Below, piece after piece: positions 11,025-22,703 of a stretch of DNA of 63,013 nucleotides. Each line of letters starts with the position of its first letter. The first letter of the stretch is position 1. The position numbers and the translations under genes are program-made. The notes under the pieces are model-generated. The model saw nothing but the letters and a program-made list of their open reading frames with translations. It did no database searches and was not told where the DNA came from. The stretch is taken from contig JNDT01001824.1 of assembly GCA_000697055.1 (NCBI GenBank), positions 1 to 63,013 of the forward strand, in the 5' to 3' direction. Source of the stretch: Saksenaea vasiformis B4078. Its lineage: Eukaryota > Mucoromycota > Mucoromycetes > Mucorales > Saksenaeaceae.

Positions 11025-14001
11025 TTAGAATAGATAGATGGATTGAGTCATTGGTAGTGTATCTACAGGGTCACAGACACATGGTTGGCCGTCTGCTGTG
11101 ACAGTATAAGTTTCGGGGTCGACATGGATGACCGGCATGGCATTGTTGAGCTTCATATCGCTCTTGTTAATGTGCCTACAAAATTTGACAGCTTCTACAC
11201 GTTTTCGGAGACCATATTTCTCGATTGTCCCTGTGTTGATCGATAGCTGCGATACAAATAGCATACTGGTCTTGGAAATGCTTGACGCGTAATTACCATA
11301 CATCGGTCTGAATTGGATAGGTTGGGTTGTTGAAATTGAGCCATTGGCATCACCTAGAAATAGATCATTATCATTATCCACTTCTACTGGTTCAATGTGC
11401 TACCTACCCATTTGACCCCATACAATGATACCGCTCTTCATGACAAACTCTGGTTTGGAACCAAAGAACGCTGGTGCATAGGCGACGAGATCGGCTACCT
11501 TTCCAACCTCGATCGATCCTACTAAGTGGGAGATACCGTGCGCTAAGGCCCTAAACAACCGTGTGAGAAAAGAAAAAGCAAGCTCTAATAGGATAGCTTA
11601 CACATTGATAGTGTATTTTGCAATATAACGACGGATCCGATAGTTATCGCCTTTTTGGCCTTCATCTTCAGTTAATGGGCCACGTTGCTTTTTCATCTTA
11701 TGGGCAGTCTTCCATGTGCGAAGTACGACCTCGCCTATACGACCCATGGCTTGCGAATCCTAAAGTAGCGGTCAATCCAGGGTAACACTTCGACTTCTTT
11801 TTCTTACGGAGCTAATCATGCTAATGGCGCCAATATCGTGCAGCACATCTTCAGCTGCTATTGTCTCGGCACGAATTCTACTTTCCGCAAAAGCAACGTC
11901 TTCTGGAATGGATTTGGAGAGATGATGGCACACCATGAGCATATCAATATGTTCATCCAGCGTATTGCATGTAAAAGGACGGGTAGGGTTGGTCGAAGAA
12001 GGCAGCACATTTGGCTCACCACATACACGAATAACTAAACGTACTGTAAATCCTCCGGTTTGTTCTGTTTTCGGCATCACTCACTGTCGGGCGCATGTCC
12101 TCCACCAGCACCTTCACTATGATATGTATGGATGGTTCGTCCTTTAAACGCCTTTAACGTACTTTCAACAAATCCCGCCTCATTCAATGTATCTGTGTGG
12201 ATGGTTGTCTACAGAGAGGAATGAGCCATGGTTAACAACGTGCTGCAACTGTTTTCTTTCTTTGCTTACCTGGACATCCAGTTCATCGCAAACTGTCATG
12301 CACATGTCGATGGCAGCGGGGGTAGCTCCCCAATCTTCGTGAATTTTCAAGCCCAGGCAGCCAGCTTCTATCTGTTCTACCAGAGCTTCTTTGCTAGAAC
12401 AACAGCCTTTGCCCGTAAATCCAAAATTCAATGGAATATCATCTGTAGCCTTCATCATGGTCTCTACATGGTGTCTTCCTGGTGTACAGGTCGTGGCGTT
12501 GGTTCCGGTGTTCGGGCCGGTCCCCCCTCCAATCAGCGTTGTAATACCGCCTGCTAACGCCTGTATGCAGTAGTAGTAGTAGTAGTAGTTACATCAGCAA
12601 TGAGCTTCTCATTTCTTGGCAATAGACTTGTCCTACCTCGTAACACAGCTGCGGGCAAATATAGTGAACGTGGGAATCAATCGCGCCGGCGGTGAAGATG
12701 AGTCCTTCGCCTGCCATCGCCTCCGTGGCGGCGCCGATAACCATCTCCGGTGACACGCCCTCCATCACGTCCGGGTTTCCCGCTTTACCAATGCCGACAA
12801 TAATTCCCCTTTTAATACCAATGTCCGCCTTATAGATACCCGTGTAATCCACGATCAATGCATTGGTAATCACAAGATCTAAAACCATATCATCACCTAG
12901 ACCGGTAGCCTGACCCATGCCTTCGCGAAGCACCTTGCCTCCACCAAACTTGCACTCATCTCCATACGCGGTGTAATCTTTTTCCACGCGTGCAAACAGA
13001 TCAGTGTTGCCGAGTCGCACAAGATCTCCGGTGGTCGGTCCATAGTGATCGATATAGTACTCCCGTTCAAGTGTACAAGGTGGTCCATTAGGTAATGCAG
13101 GTGCATGTGTATCGTGTTGGAATCCAAGTTGGATGAGATTTTCAATGATTTTCGGCAAATGAATGAAATCGACGGGTCCTGTTGCTAAATTATTGCCACC
13201 AGTGATGACACGTTGGCCAGCTATTTCGACCAAAGTCACTGTCTTGAAATCACCCGGTTCGAAACGAACGGCTGTGCCTGCAGGAATATCCAGACGCATC
13301 CCGTAGGCCAATGCACGATTAAAAAGCAATGCAGCATTGGCTTCAATGAAATGGTAATGACTTCCCACTAGTATCTCATGATTAACCAAGGGAAGCCTCT
13401 ACTTGTTTTACTTTTTTACCTTGGATGGCACGATCCCCTGTATTTGTCACAGTGATAGTGGTTCGCTTTCTACCTGGATTGAGTGTTATCGGTTGAGTAT
13501 ACGGGATGATAGCACCAATAGCGTCTTCCGGGTGTTGAAGCGAAGGCAATGGAAATTTCGACTCATCAGGTACGGGCAGGAAGCTGCCATACAAAGCCAA
13601 ATCGAGATCGCCATTGTCTGTGCAAATTGGATCATGGACTGTCACTAAATAGGTGCCATCAGGAAATGTGCCTTCGACTTGGATTTCTTTGACGGTATGT
13701 TGTGCATCAGGCATCACATGGCGTCGCCCTAACATCCGTTTGCCCATATCCATTAACTGTGCCACTGTATAGGTCCCATCACGCATAAGTTCCAAGAGTT
13801 GTGAAGCAATCAAGGCCGTCGCTTCTGTATGATTTAACCGAACACCACGAGCAAGTCGTTTCTGTGCAAGAGAACCGACTGGCATCAACCTGTCAAACAA
13901 TCGCTCGGTTTTCTCTGGATACTTGTTCCTTTTTTTTTCTTTTTAATGCGCTTACCTTGGTGCAACAGTAACTTATCAAGTTCGCGCGGTACCAGATGCA
14001 T
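11025..14001 (-). CDS. URE1: Urease (single-chain gamma-beta-alpha), nickel enzyme
   Basis: Hydrolyses urea to ammonia and carbamate in the cytosol. The start at 14001 ([15 protein letters not shown]) lies on a 46-nt first exon. Exon 2 is 13878-13420 and completes the gamma part. A 52-nt intron (13419-13368) joins AIQ to VGSHYHFIE, beginning the beta region. The alpha part has HVHY (nickel histidines), GLKIHEDWG (the Lys that is carbamylated), a HTD..., then [18 protein letters not shown] (flap His), and the nickel Asp in SSDSQAMGR. Further introns fall near 12630-12560, 12270-12210, 12085-12045, 11810-11762, 11605-11556 and 11410-11358. All joins keep frame and all key residues are present, so the gene looks functional. 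It diverges from ureG 1 kb away. Confidence 0.96.
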
Positions 14002-14082
14002 CGGGAAGAATGAATGAAGGAAAGAAAGGAGGTCCAAAGGCGGGGTTTTGTATCCAGAGCGACAAAGAGGTACAGTGAGGGA

Positions 14083-14088
14083 GATAAG
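14083..14088 (+). promoter_or_regulatory. GATAAG site upstream of urease
   Basis: AGATAAG lies about 82 bp upstream of the urease ATG. It fits HGATAR, the binding site of AreA/Nit2-type nitrogen GATA factors. A single short motif, so weak on its own. Confidence 0.4.
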
Positions 14089-14874
14089 CTCTCCTTTGTT
14101 CCGTCAATACCCGACAAATAGGATCACCCTGTCTGGATGTGATACAAAGTTTTTGACGGGACAACGTTCACGAAGTTTAGGGTTTCCGATCATCAGGCGT
14201 CCTAGGTAGTGAACCAATCAGATTTTGCAGATACTCCAGAGCTAACAAAATACAGCTTAATTGAGTCCCTTATAGGCAGTTCCATGGTCACTCAAAACGC
14301 TAGAGAATATACATCCATTACTGTTTTGTTGTACAAGCGGTATCCCTCTCTCGTGCGTCAAACTAAGAAGCACTCGACTGGATGTCTTACGAGAAGTGAA
14401 AATCGAAAATTATGTAGGTTGGGCAAGAAACAATCGCCCCATGAGTTCGTCTAGGAACGCATCGAACGGTAGATCCGGTAAGACAATCATTGTCTTTCGA
14501 AGGATTTTACAATTCTTCCTTCAGAGAAGATGCGTTTCAGGTAGACAATTATGTTAGAAAATTCTAGAAAAACGTTCTCGTAGACCTCAGCACCCGTCGC
14601 TAAAAAGCAAGGGTCCGATGTAGCAGCCACTCCGTTTTACATATAAATAGCAACGCCCAACTTCTCGCTGATGCAGGCAACATGGTATTATACTGTAAGA
14701 TTCCTCACAACTGTAATAACTATGCAGCGAATCAATGGTATAGGGGAGACATTCTGCTGCCATTTGCAGTTGAGAGGCTTGTCTTTTAGCTGGAACAATT
14801 TTTTTTCTCAGCCGGCGCAAACAGATCCTATTGGTCAACGCAAAGCGATTTTCAGTACCTCAGCAAGTTGAAAA

Positions 14875-14893
14875 GATAAGCCGATAAGCTATC
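14875..14893 (+). promoter_or_regulatory. Cluster of three GATA sites upstream of ureG
   Basis: Two GATAAG motifs (14875-14880 and 14883-14888) and one in reverse (TATC, 14890-14893) lie within 19 bp, about 130-147 bp upstream of the ureG ATG. Paired GATA sites within about 30 bp are the usual target of AreA/Nit2-type activators, which induce urea use when ammonium is scarce. Regulation is inferred. Confidence 0.55.
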
Positions 14894-15021
14894 ATGGGTC
14901 ACACCAATACGTGCCCTTGTGATTTTGATGCTATTTTTTTTTAGTCCGCATCCTGTACAAAAGACCTGCTGTTCTGATTTTCACACACACGCTGTTTTTT
15001 TTCTCTCCCGTAACTCAAACC

Positions 15022-16233
15022 ATGACTTCTTCTACGTGTCGTTTCGAAGACCAGTTCTCTAATACTTCATCCGCTCCTGCTCTTCACGACCATGGAGACG
15101 GCCATATGCATACACATGGTGGTAGTGGGGATGCGCACGGACATACGCATGAACAACTAGATCATCCTGGCCTTTATGAAGAACGTCCTGCGGCGGTCTA
15201 TGTAAATCGTGATTGGTCAGAACGAGCGTTTACCGTCGGCATTGGAGGGTAGAGTCTTCCTTCTTTTTTATTTCGTCTTGACTAACTGTCTTCAAGACCT
15301 GTTGGCTCGGGCAAGACTGCTTTGATGTTGGCACTCTGTCAACGATTGCGCCAGGATTATTCTGTTGCAGCAGTAACCAATGATATCTTTACAAAGGAAG
15401 ACACCGAATTTTTGGTTCGAAATAAAGCCTTGCCGGAGGAAAGGATCATGGCCATCGAGACAGGTGGTTGCCCGCACGCAGTACGTCCTTGTTTCTTTTT
15501 CTTTGTTTCATGCATATAGCTCACTTTTAGTTGTTTGGTTTTTTAGGCCATTCGGTAGGTTTTGAACCGAATAAGTCGCATGGTTCTAATAGGTAGTTTA
15601 AAAGAGAGGATGTGTCTGCGAATATGAATGCGTTGGAAGTCCTCCATGCAAAATTTAACACTCAGCTGTTGTTGATTGAATCAGGTGGTGATAACCTGGC
15701 AGCAAATTACAGGTAAATATTATATACACAAGAAACATCCCTAGATCTAACACCTCTTCGTAGTCGTGAATTAGGTAATGCGGTTCAATATAGATGAGAT
15801 AAGGGTGGTACTTATACAACGAGTTAGCGGATTATATCATCTATGTGATTGATGTGGCCGGTGGTGACAAAATTCCAAGGAAAGGAGGTTTGTAGGACAT
15901 TGGATTGTTTCGTGCTGTGAGACTCACACGTGTCTCCGAAGGACCTGGCATTACGCAGAGTGATCTGTTGATTATTAACAAAACTGATCTTGCCGAGATT
16001 GTTGGTGCAGATTTGGATGTCATGGCGCGTGACGCAAAGAAAATGAGGTTGGTGTGCATAGACATCGCGCCTTTTTTTTTTTTGCATGATGATGATGAAC
16101 CTTAACTCTAATGTTTCACAGAGGAAACGGGCCCACTGTCTTTGCTCAAGTTAAGAATGGTGTAGGCATGGATGAAATTATTGATCTTATTCTTGGCGAG
16201 TGGCGCGCTAGTGGGGCTGCTAAAGGTGTATAA
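15022..16233 (+). CDS. UREG: Urease accessory GTPase UreG
   Basis: Metal-binding GTPase that loads nickel into urease. The first exon has a His-rich N-terminus ([12 protein letters not shown] and further HGHTH), a likely nickel store. The P-loop GPVGSGKT is split by an intron after GIGG. Then come [20 protein letters not shown] (the CPH nickel motif), [22 protein letters not shown] and the NKTDLA guanine-specificity motif. The gene ends with [13 protein letters not shown] and TAA at 16231-16233. Eight short exons with seven introns all join in frame, including one exon of only about 10 nt (AIR) within 15545-15553. It is divergent from its client urease, with a shared intergenic region. Confidence 0.96.
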
Positions 16234-16594
16234 GAATATGTGAATACAATTGATTTTTGTAAAAGTCTCCGATGTTTAACCAGCGCGTCCCAACAATTGG
16301 GTTATTACTTCTTCATATGATGTTGTCAAAATGAAGAAAGAGCAAAAGATACATTGGGATGGATGCGTTCGTTTTAGAGAGAGCATTTTTAACAGAGATG
16401 AGAGCCAGGATAACATCCGATCCTATCGCACGTTTGTTGCAGAGAGGATGTCTTTCAAAAATTGGCCATGAAGCAGAGAGTGTCTTATGTTGATTACCAA
16501 ACTGCTTTTTGTTTGATTTTTGAATGCCCGCCCCAACTTTTGAAAGACGCGAGTAAATCTTGTGTTTTTCTTCCTATCTTTGCTGATTCCCCTC

Positions 16595-17924
16595 ATGGAC
16601 CGTTTACAGGGATTACTCGCCCAAGATTCAAAAGTCCTCGTAGCGACAACCGCCTTGGCAACTATTGGTGCCCTCTATATGAGTGCCCAGGTGTTCAGTT
16701 TTGTCAAAATGTTGTTCGAACTGTACATCCTCAAGGGTATTTCGGTAAAGCATCTTGAACATGCACTCGGCCTATCTCATCATAGACTCGCTGTAGCTTA
16801 AAAAATTTGGTGCAGGCAAGGGAGCTTGGGCAGGTAAGCACTCTTCTTCAGGAAATACAAGGTTTGCGTGTTTGACACAATAACTTCAGTGATTACGGGC
16901 GCGTCGGACGGCATTGGAAAGGAATTTGCATCCCAGTTGGCTAAGCATAAATTCAATGTGCTACTTGTCTCTCGTACCGCCTCGAAACTCGAAGCCATTG
17001 CGCAAGAATTAAGTAGGTTAACCGAAAGCCTCTATCTCTTTTAATCCTTATCTTTTTGGGGATTAGGTCAGCAGTATGGTGTCGAGACCAAGACCTATGC
17101 TATGGATTTTACGAAAGGAGACGATCAAGACTTTGCTCGTTTGAGTGAAATCATCAACACGGTTCGCGTGGGTGTCCTCGGTAAGGGTTTCATTTTATTT
17201 TTTCATTGGTTTCCATTGACGTGGAGAAACTAGTCAACAACGTTGGTACCAACCACGATATCCCTACGCCTTTTGCCGAAGAAGATCAGAAAGTCATTGA
17301 TAATATTGTTGAGGTGAATATCAAGGGTGCCATGAAGATGACCAAGCTTGTCTTGCCTCAGATGCGTGAAAAGTAAGTGGTTTACTTTCTGCTTTTTGTC
17401 TTTAACTTCTTTTAGTCGTTCTGGTTTGATTCTGAACTTGGGTTCGTTCTCTGGTTTGGTTGCCACACCTTTTCTCTCTGTCTACTCTGCTGGCAAAGCC
17501 TTCCTTTGCACATGGTCTCAAGCTCTTGGTACAGAATTGGCAAGCGAAGGTATTGTCGTTGAAAACATCAACACCTATTTCGTTGTTTCGGCCATGAGCA
17601 AGATCCGTCGCCCTTCGCTTCTGATTCCTCTTCCCAAACCCTACGTGTCTTATGTGCTCTCCAAGATTGGTTTGTCGTGCGGTGCAAATACGCCATTCAC
17701 CTCCACACCTTACCCAACCCACGGTATTGCCAACTGGTTGATTGAGAATGTGTTCAACCCCACCTTCTGGGTGAACCACAACTACTGTAAGTTACTCTCC
17801 TCATTTTAGGGTTCCTCTATCTCACACTTTTTTTTTTCATTCGTCAGCTATTCAAAAGGACATCCGCAAGCGAGCCTTGCGCAAACGTGAACGGGAAGCC
17901 AATGCTGCTAGAAAGAATGAATAA
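16595..17924 (+). CDS. IFA38: Very-long-chain 3-oxoacyl-CoA reductase (KAR)
   Basis: Second enzyme of the ER fatty-acid elongation cycle, reducing 3-ketoacyl-CoA with NADPH. An N-terminal membrane segment (about residues 14-40) is followed by the cofactor loop [12 protein letters not shown], the catalytic Ser in NLGSFSG, and YSAGK with the Tyr/Lys pair. The C-terminus is basic and ends RKNE, with Lys at -3, like an ER-retrieval signal. Introns occur after GIS, within AV|ITG, within S|QQYG, within VL|VNN, after REK and near the end. All join in frame. An in-frame ATG at 16562 would add 11 residues; I prefer 16595 because homologues start close to MDRL. Confidence 0.93.
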
Positions 17925-17975
17925 ATAAATATCTACGTTGTACCATAACATGCGAGATATATTTTCTCGCTTACT

Positions 17976-17980
<5 letters not shown>

Positions 17981-18019
<39 letters not shown>
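17981..18019. repeat. (GT)n microsatellite
   Basis: About 19 GT units just downstream of the reductase stop codon and before the convergent kinase gene. It probably lies in a 3' UTR or intergenic spacer. Confidence 0.9.
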
Positions 18020-18020
<1 letters not shown>

Positions 18021-18105
18021 TGATTATACAGCAAAACGCGTAGGAAGGAAAGAGAGAAAAGATAACGGTAATAAAAAAAAGGGATACGAGTTATTGTTTT
18101 TTTTT

Positions 18106-20286
18106 CTAGGCTTTTGCAAAAGGAGAGAAGAAGCGAAGGTGTGATTTCTTTGTAGGGTTTTGGACGATGGTTTTGTTTGCGGAAAACCCACGATCGGTTT
18201 TGGTAACGAGGTCAAGACTGAAGGAGAGACGTGCTTCGAGATCGGGGGTGCCAAACTCCAGTTCGTTGAGGACAGGCTCCTCTGTGGTTTTATGGGCAAG
18301 GTCAGGTACATTGGCTTCTAAATTTTCAGAAGCGCCTGTATTTCGTCGTTTCGCGTAGCGTGTGTGGTCACGAGTGAGGGGAGATTCTACGGGTTGTTGA
18401 TCAAGATGGAAGCTTTCAATATCGGAAAGCATACTGATGCTACCACGTTTCCGAGCCGGCGGAAAGGCGGTCTGGTAATCTTTGGGTAAAGGTTGGTGCG
18501 GGGTCGGGCAGACGTCCGGCGACTGCTGCTGCGGCTGCTGTTGAGATGTGCTGTCGTTGTTGTTGTTGTTGTGATGATCTTCAAAGTACTTATCATCGAT
18601 AAAGGAATAGCCATCAAAGACGTGCTGGATATCGTCGTCTTCCTCTTGTTGCTGAAGGGCGTTCAAGTTGGCGGTGGAGCCGACTGGAGTGAACGTTGGG
18701 GGCATTTCCAGGAAGGTGCGGTCAAAGTTGGAAAAGTCGAGGGCTGATGTGAGCTGCGGTACATAGGGCGGCGGCAGTCGCCGATAGTATACGTCTTCCC
18801 ACGCAATGTCGGCGAAGTATGGGTGTGCTTTGATTTCGTCAACGCCCCTGGCGCCCAGACGGGTCCGTGGATCACGATCCAACAAGCCGCATATAAACTC
18901 AGCCGTCTCATAATCCACATCTGGAGGAAATTCAAGCGGATCTTCTAAGACTCGTCTGTACATTTCTGCATGGTTTTCTGCCCAAAAAGGAGTAATACCC
19001 GCCAACATTTCATACAAGATAGTGCCATAGCTCCAATGATCAATACCGAAGGAATAAGGTTCCCCCAACAGCACTTCGGGAGCGAGGTACTCGGCTGTGC
19101 CGCAGAAGGTCAGGGTATGAGGATCCTCTGTTGTCAGCCATTTACTGAGGCCAAAATCAGTGAGAATAATGTGGCCGTCGAGCGTCAGTAGAATATTCTC
19201 AGGCTTCAGGTCCCGGTACAGCACCCCTAAGCGATGGAGTTCACCAATACCTTCGATTATCTCCGCAGCGTAGAACAAGGTACGTTGTTTTGGAAAGGTA
19301 CAGCAAGTACTCATTTGCGTTGCCAAATCACCACCGCAATAATAATCTGTAACCAGGTACAAACGATGGGTATCTTGAAACGAGGTATGTAACTTTGCTA
19401 AAAATGGATGATTTGTTCCAGAAAGTGTCGCAAGAATTTCTCGTTCTGCCAAGGTATGTGCGATCTCTCTCTGCTCGATAACAAGGTCTTTCATGATAGT
19501 CTTCAACGCAAATAATTCGCGGGTTGTACGTGACTTCACCAAAAAGACCTAAGACAACATCAATTAAGAAAGGGATGATCTTGTTTCTTTTTAACATACT
19601 TTTCCCATACAGCCTTTACCAAGAACTTTTAATTTTTCCAGTTGATCAAGTGGATGCTGGGGCGTTGTCGCGGTAGTTGTTGTTGTACTACATAAGGCAG
19701 GAACGTTTACATCGTCTTCTTTTTTCTCTTCTTCCTCTTTCTCTTCTTTTTTCTTCTGGATCAATTTTCCTTCTGGGGACTTTGATATTACGTAATCTTC
19801 GTCTCGTTGAACAGCAAGAAAATCACGAAATATGGTGGATGAACGTACGACGGGATCCAATGAGCAGCGCTTAAGATAGCGTTCAAGTTTTTCTGCATTC
19901 GTCTTGTGTTTTGTTTGTGAGAGAGAACTGAGGAACTGTTTAAGACTTCTCCGTTTTTCTGCAGTTGTTAATGATTCCGCGAGTGTTGGAAAAGGGATTT
20001 TGATCTTGTGATAATGCGACTTAATCTAAGAGAGAAATGCGTTAAATAAACACGTGGATATGTAAAAAAGGATTTACCATTTGGTCAAACTGAACAAGAT
20101 CAGGTATGTACCTGACCAGTGATCGTACATGGCTCTCTGTTTCCACAACGACATTTAACACCTATAAATGGAAATGATTCGTTGATAATCAAACAAATAA
20201 TTTGGACATACAGGAACGGATTGCTGTGGATTGGCGTTGCTTACGATGGCGGTCGTTTCAATCACAGCGATGGCAAAAGGTTCCAT
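18106..20286 (-). CDS. PX-domain AGC-family Ser/Thr kinase (SGK3-like layout)
   Basis: The start at 20286 (MEPFAIAVIETT) opens a PX phosphoinositide-binding domain whose end (RSSTIFRDFLAVQ) lies near 19830. A Lys/Glu-rich linker follows, then the kinase. The Gly loop is GKGCMGKVFLVK, split by an intron near 19600-19550. ALK holds the ATP-binding Lys, YRDLKPEN is the catalytic loop, TDFGLSK binds metal, and TFCGTAEYLAPE is the activation loop with its PDK1 Thr. The AGC tail has a turn-motif region and a hydrophobic motif FDGYSF. A further, low-complexity tail of about 150 residues carries Asn and Gln runs. PX plus AGC kinase suggests an endosome- or vacuole-recruited kinase under PDK1 and TOR-type control (inference). 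Kinase residues are complete. Confidence 0.92.
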
Positions 20287-20423
20287 TTTCTTTTTCTACA
20301 AAACGTGGTGATGTTGAAGCTCCGACAAGAGCTTTTTTTTTTCCTTGTAAATCCCTAAATGACGATCTTGCTACTGGCGTATATTCATCAATTAAAGAGA
20401 TATAGGTCTTTTATCGGCTTACC

Positions 20424-20590
20424 TAGGAAAGAGAAAGAGAAAGAGAGAGAGAGAGAGAAAAGGGAAGAGAAGAAAAGGAAGAGAATCGGACACAGTGTAC
20501 AAGCAAATAACAAAGAAGTGGGAAAAGAAGGGAAGAAAAAGAGAAAAAGAGAGAGAGGGAAAGAAAGAGACGAAATTAAAAAAGGAAGTT
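20424..20590. repeat. GA-rich low-complexity tract
   Basis: Purine-rich GA/GAA sequence just upstream of the kinase gene. Possible promoter-associated low-complexity sequence. Frames through it encode only Lys/Glu/Arg runs. Confidence 0.7.
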
Positions 20591-20599
20591 CAGCAGGAC

Positions 20600-22455
20600 C
20601 TGGTCTTGTTCGGGTTTCAAAAGAATGACAATAATTACCTTGTGCACCACATGTATTTTACCCAAATCAACCTATATGCCATGAAGCTTCTTTATCGGCC
20701 TTTTTATCTTACCTATTGCGCCTGTCAGCATAACTACCTTAGTACTTCTTCCTCTCTAATACTCCGATCGATAGTGAAGATAGCTCAAATGGATAATATC
20801 CTTTGAATTCCCACGTGGCTTTATCCGATTGATTAAAAAAGAAAAATGGCGTGAGAAGTCTATCTTTTCATTGTACGAACGACTTTACCTGTGGGATGAT
20901 GGACAGCCCCATTTTTAGTTGGGCGCATGGCCATGTTTTAAGAACTCTTTTTTTTTATTTAAAATTCCGATATGGAAAAATGAAATCCATCCGTCATAAC
21001 AGACAACCCCATCTAGTATGCATAATTCTGTATTCTACTTGATACATCCATGCAACCAATATGTCCCATCAAATCAGATTCTTTCAATGATGCATACTGG
21101 CGTGTTTCCCACCCAACATCGATGACAAACCTTGTCTTTTCTTTACCGCCCTCCTGCCGTGGTAACAAGGTCAGGTTACACTTTTTCTATATTTAAAGGA
21201 ATGATAGATACGCGTTCCATCAATCTTTGGAGTAGGCATACCTCTAAAACAATCTCTTTACTTGGTAAATACCCCCCTGTCTTACTAATTACTCTGGCAG
21301 GATCTATCACGGTTTTAAGGAAACAGAGATATGCACTTGCAATTTGTACCTGGATCTTAAATAATAAGAGGTAGTAAAGAGTCTGTCGGTCTAGGCGACC
21401 CCTTCTTATTGCTGATACAGATCATTTCCCTTAGTTCTTAGTTCACTTCGTCTTCACCGCTATGAATAGCATCGGCTATCCGATTTTCGGTTGATATTTT
21501 CTATCTTCCAAAAAAAAAACGCGGGAATATGCAGCTTGTACAGGTACCTTTTTTGCGATCCATGAATGTGAAAAATAATCAAGTCAATTCATTTTTTATC
21601 CCAAGTGATTATGGCTTCATGTTGTATTATCGCTTTGTTCTCCAGCAAGCTAACCATCTAAGTATGGAAACTAGCTGAAACTATTTGCATGGTTTTTCTT
21701 TTGTGCTTTAGGTCTCAGAAGATTGGTACATGTTTGCTTTGATAGAGTTATGTCTTGGTTGATTAACCTTGTATAACTATAGAATCCACGATCCTATTAC
21801 TAACCCTTTTTCATTTTGGTGGGACGAAATCGTAGGACGATAGAACAGAGTCACTGCTATCCAAGAAACTCCACCGATCACATAACAGCTTGGCTTTCTT
21901 CTCAACAAGATCTGCTTCTATCAGTACCTGGTAAAGATATCTTCATGTATCAACGGCTGTCCGTTTACCTATGCATCGCTAGCATTTAGATGAAAGCAGT
22001 TCTCATAGAGTTATGGTTCCGAAATAAATTTTTAAAGTACCATAGCGACGCCGAAACCGTGATATGCTCAGCACAACGAAACAGTTAAGGAAACAGTTAA
22101 GGAAACGGTACAATCTCTCTCTTTCTCTCTCCCTCTCTCTTTTGTTTTCAATCCATTTGTTGTTTGTTTGAGTGCGGGAGTTCTGACGGATTGTACTCTA
22201 CGCAAAGGTTTCCTTTATTCTACTGATCTCTTCATGCGTAGTTGTCAATGGACTCCAGTTGGTTTTTGTAAGAAAAGTAAGAATAATAGTAGCGACGTCT
22301 TTGTTACTAGAATGAAAACTTCAAGCCACGCCTAAATGGGGATGGTGTCATCAACAGCCAGTTGCTTTCCCTTTGTTGTTTTGAAATCATTGTAAGTAAA
22401 CAAGCCAGTTGTCCAGTTTTTCAAATAAGAGGATGACAACATTGTTTTTTTCCTG
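20600..22455. other. 1.8-kb gene-free spacer
   Basis: No convincing frame, RNA gene or repeat recognised. It contains a short direct duplication (gaaacagttaag, near 22080) and a CT-rich tract near 22110-22140. Confidence 0.4.
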
Positions 22456-22462
22456 GTTTGTC

Positions 22463-22469
22463 TATAAAA
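22463..22469 (+). promoter_or_regulatory. TATA box of the zinc-knuckle gene
   Basis: TATAAAA 39 bp upstream of the ATG at 22508, with a pyrimidine-rich stretch (CTCTTTTTCC) between them that could hold the transcription start. Confidence 0.55.
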
Positions 22470-22507
22470 TAGGCTTCCTATCCGAACACTCTTTTTCCAT
22501 CGACACC

Positions 22508-22650
22508 ATGTCTCGTACATCATCGTTAGCCAAGACGCGAACTTATCGTTGCAATAACTGTGGATCCTTCTCTCACAAGACAAGGTAAGATCTGTCCTGA
22601 ACGATCATCAGTGACAAGGTTATTCCAGGGACTGCCCCACACTGAAATGA
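22508..22650 (+). CDS. Tiny CCHC zinc-knuckle protein, 32 residues
   Basis: Two exons, 22508-22584 and 22629-22650, separated by a 44-nt GTAAGA..CCAG intron with a GTGAC-like branch region. Together they encode a basic N-terminus and one complete zinc knuckle, CNNCGSFSHKTRDC, with the C-x2-C-x4-H-x4-C spacing. The last Cys exists only after splicing, in exon 2, which argues that the intron is real. A TATA box lies upstream. The knuckle resembles the one in splicing factor SLU7 (CENCG..TH...C), but no other SLU7 part is near. It ends 53 bp from the stop codon of the convergent Zuotin gene. Role unknown: RNA binding is the usual function of this fold. It could also be a relic of a larger gene. 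Confidence 0.6.
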
Positions 22651-22703
22651 AAAACCATTTTTCTTCTCATGGTTCCACCAGGGACAACAGACAAAATTCC
22701 GTT

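Noticed and set aside
13368..13419. Frame break between the urease gamma and beta parts
   Set aside because: A 52-nt intron restores the family sequence AIQ-VGSHYHF.
18493..18747. Plus-strand ORF rich in Leu/Val
   Set aside because: Antisense shadow of the Asn/Gln-rich kinase tail.
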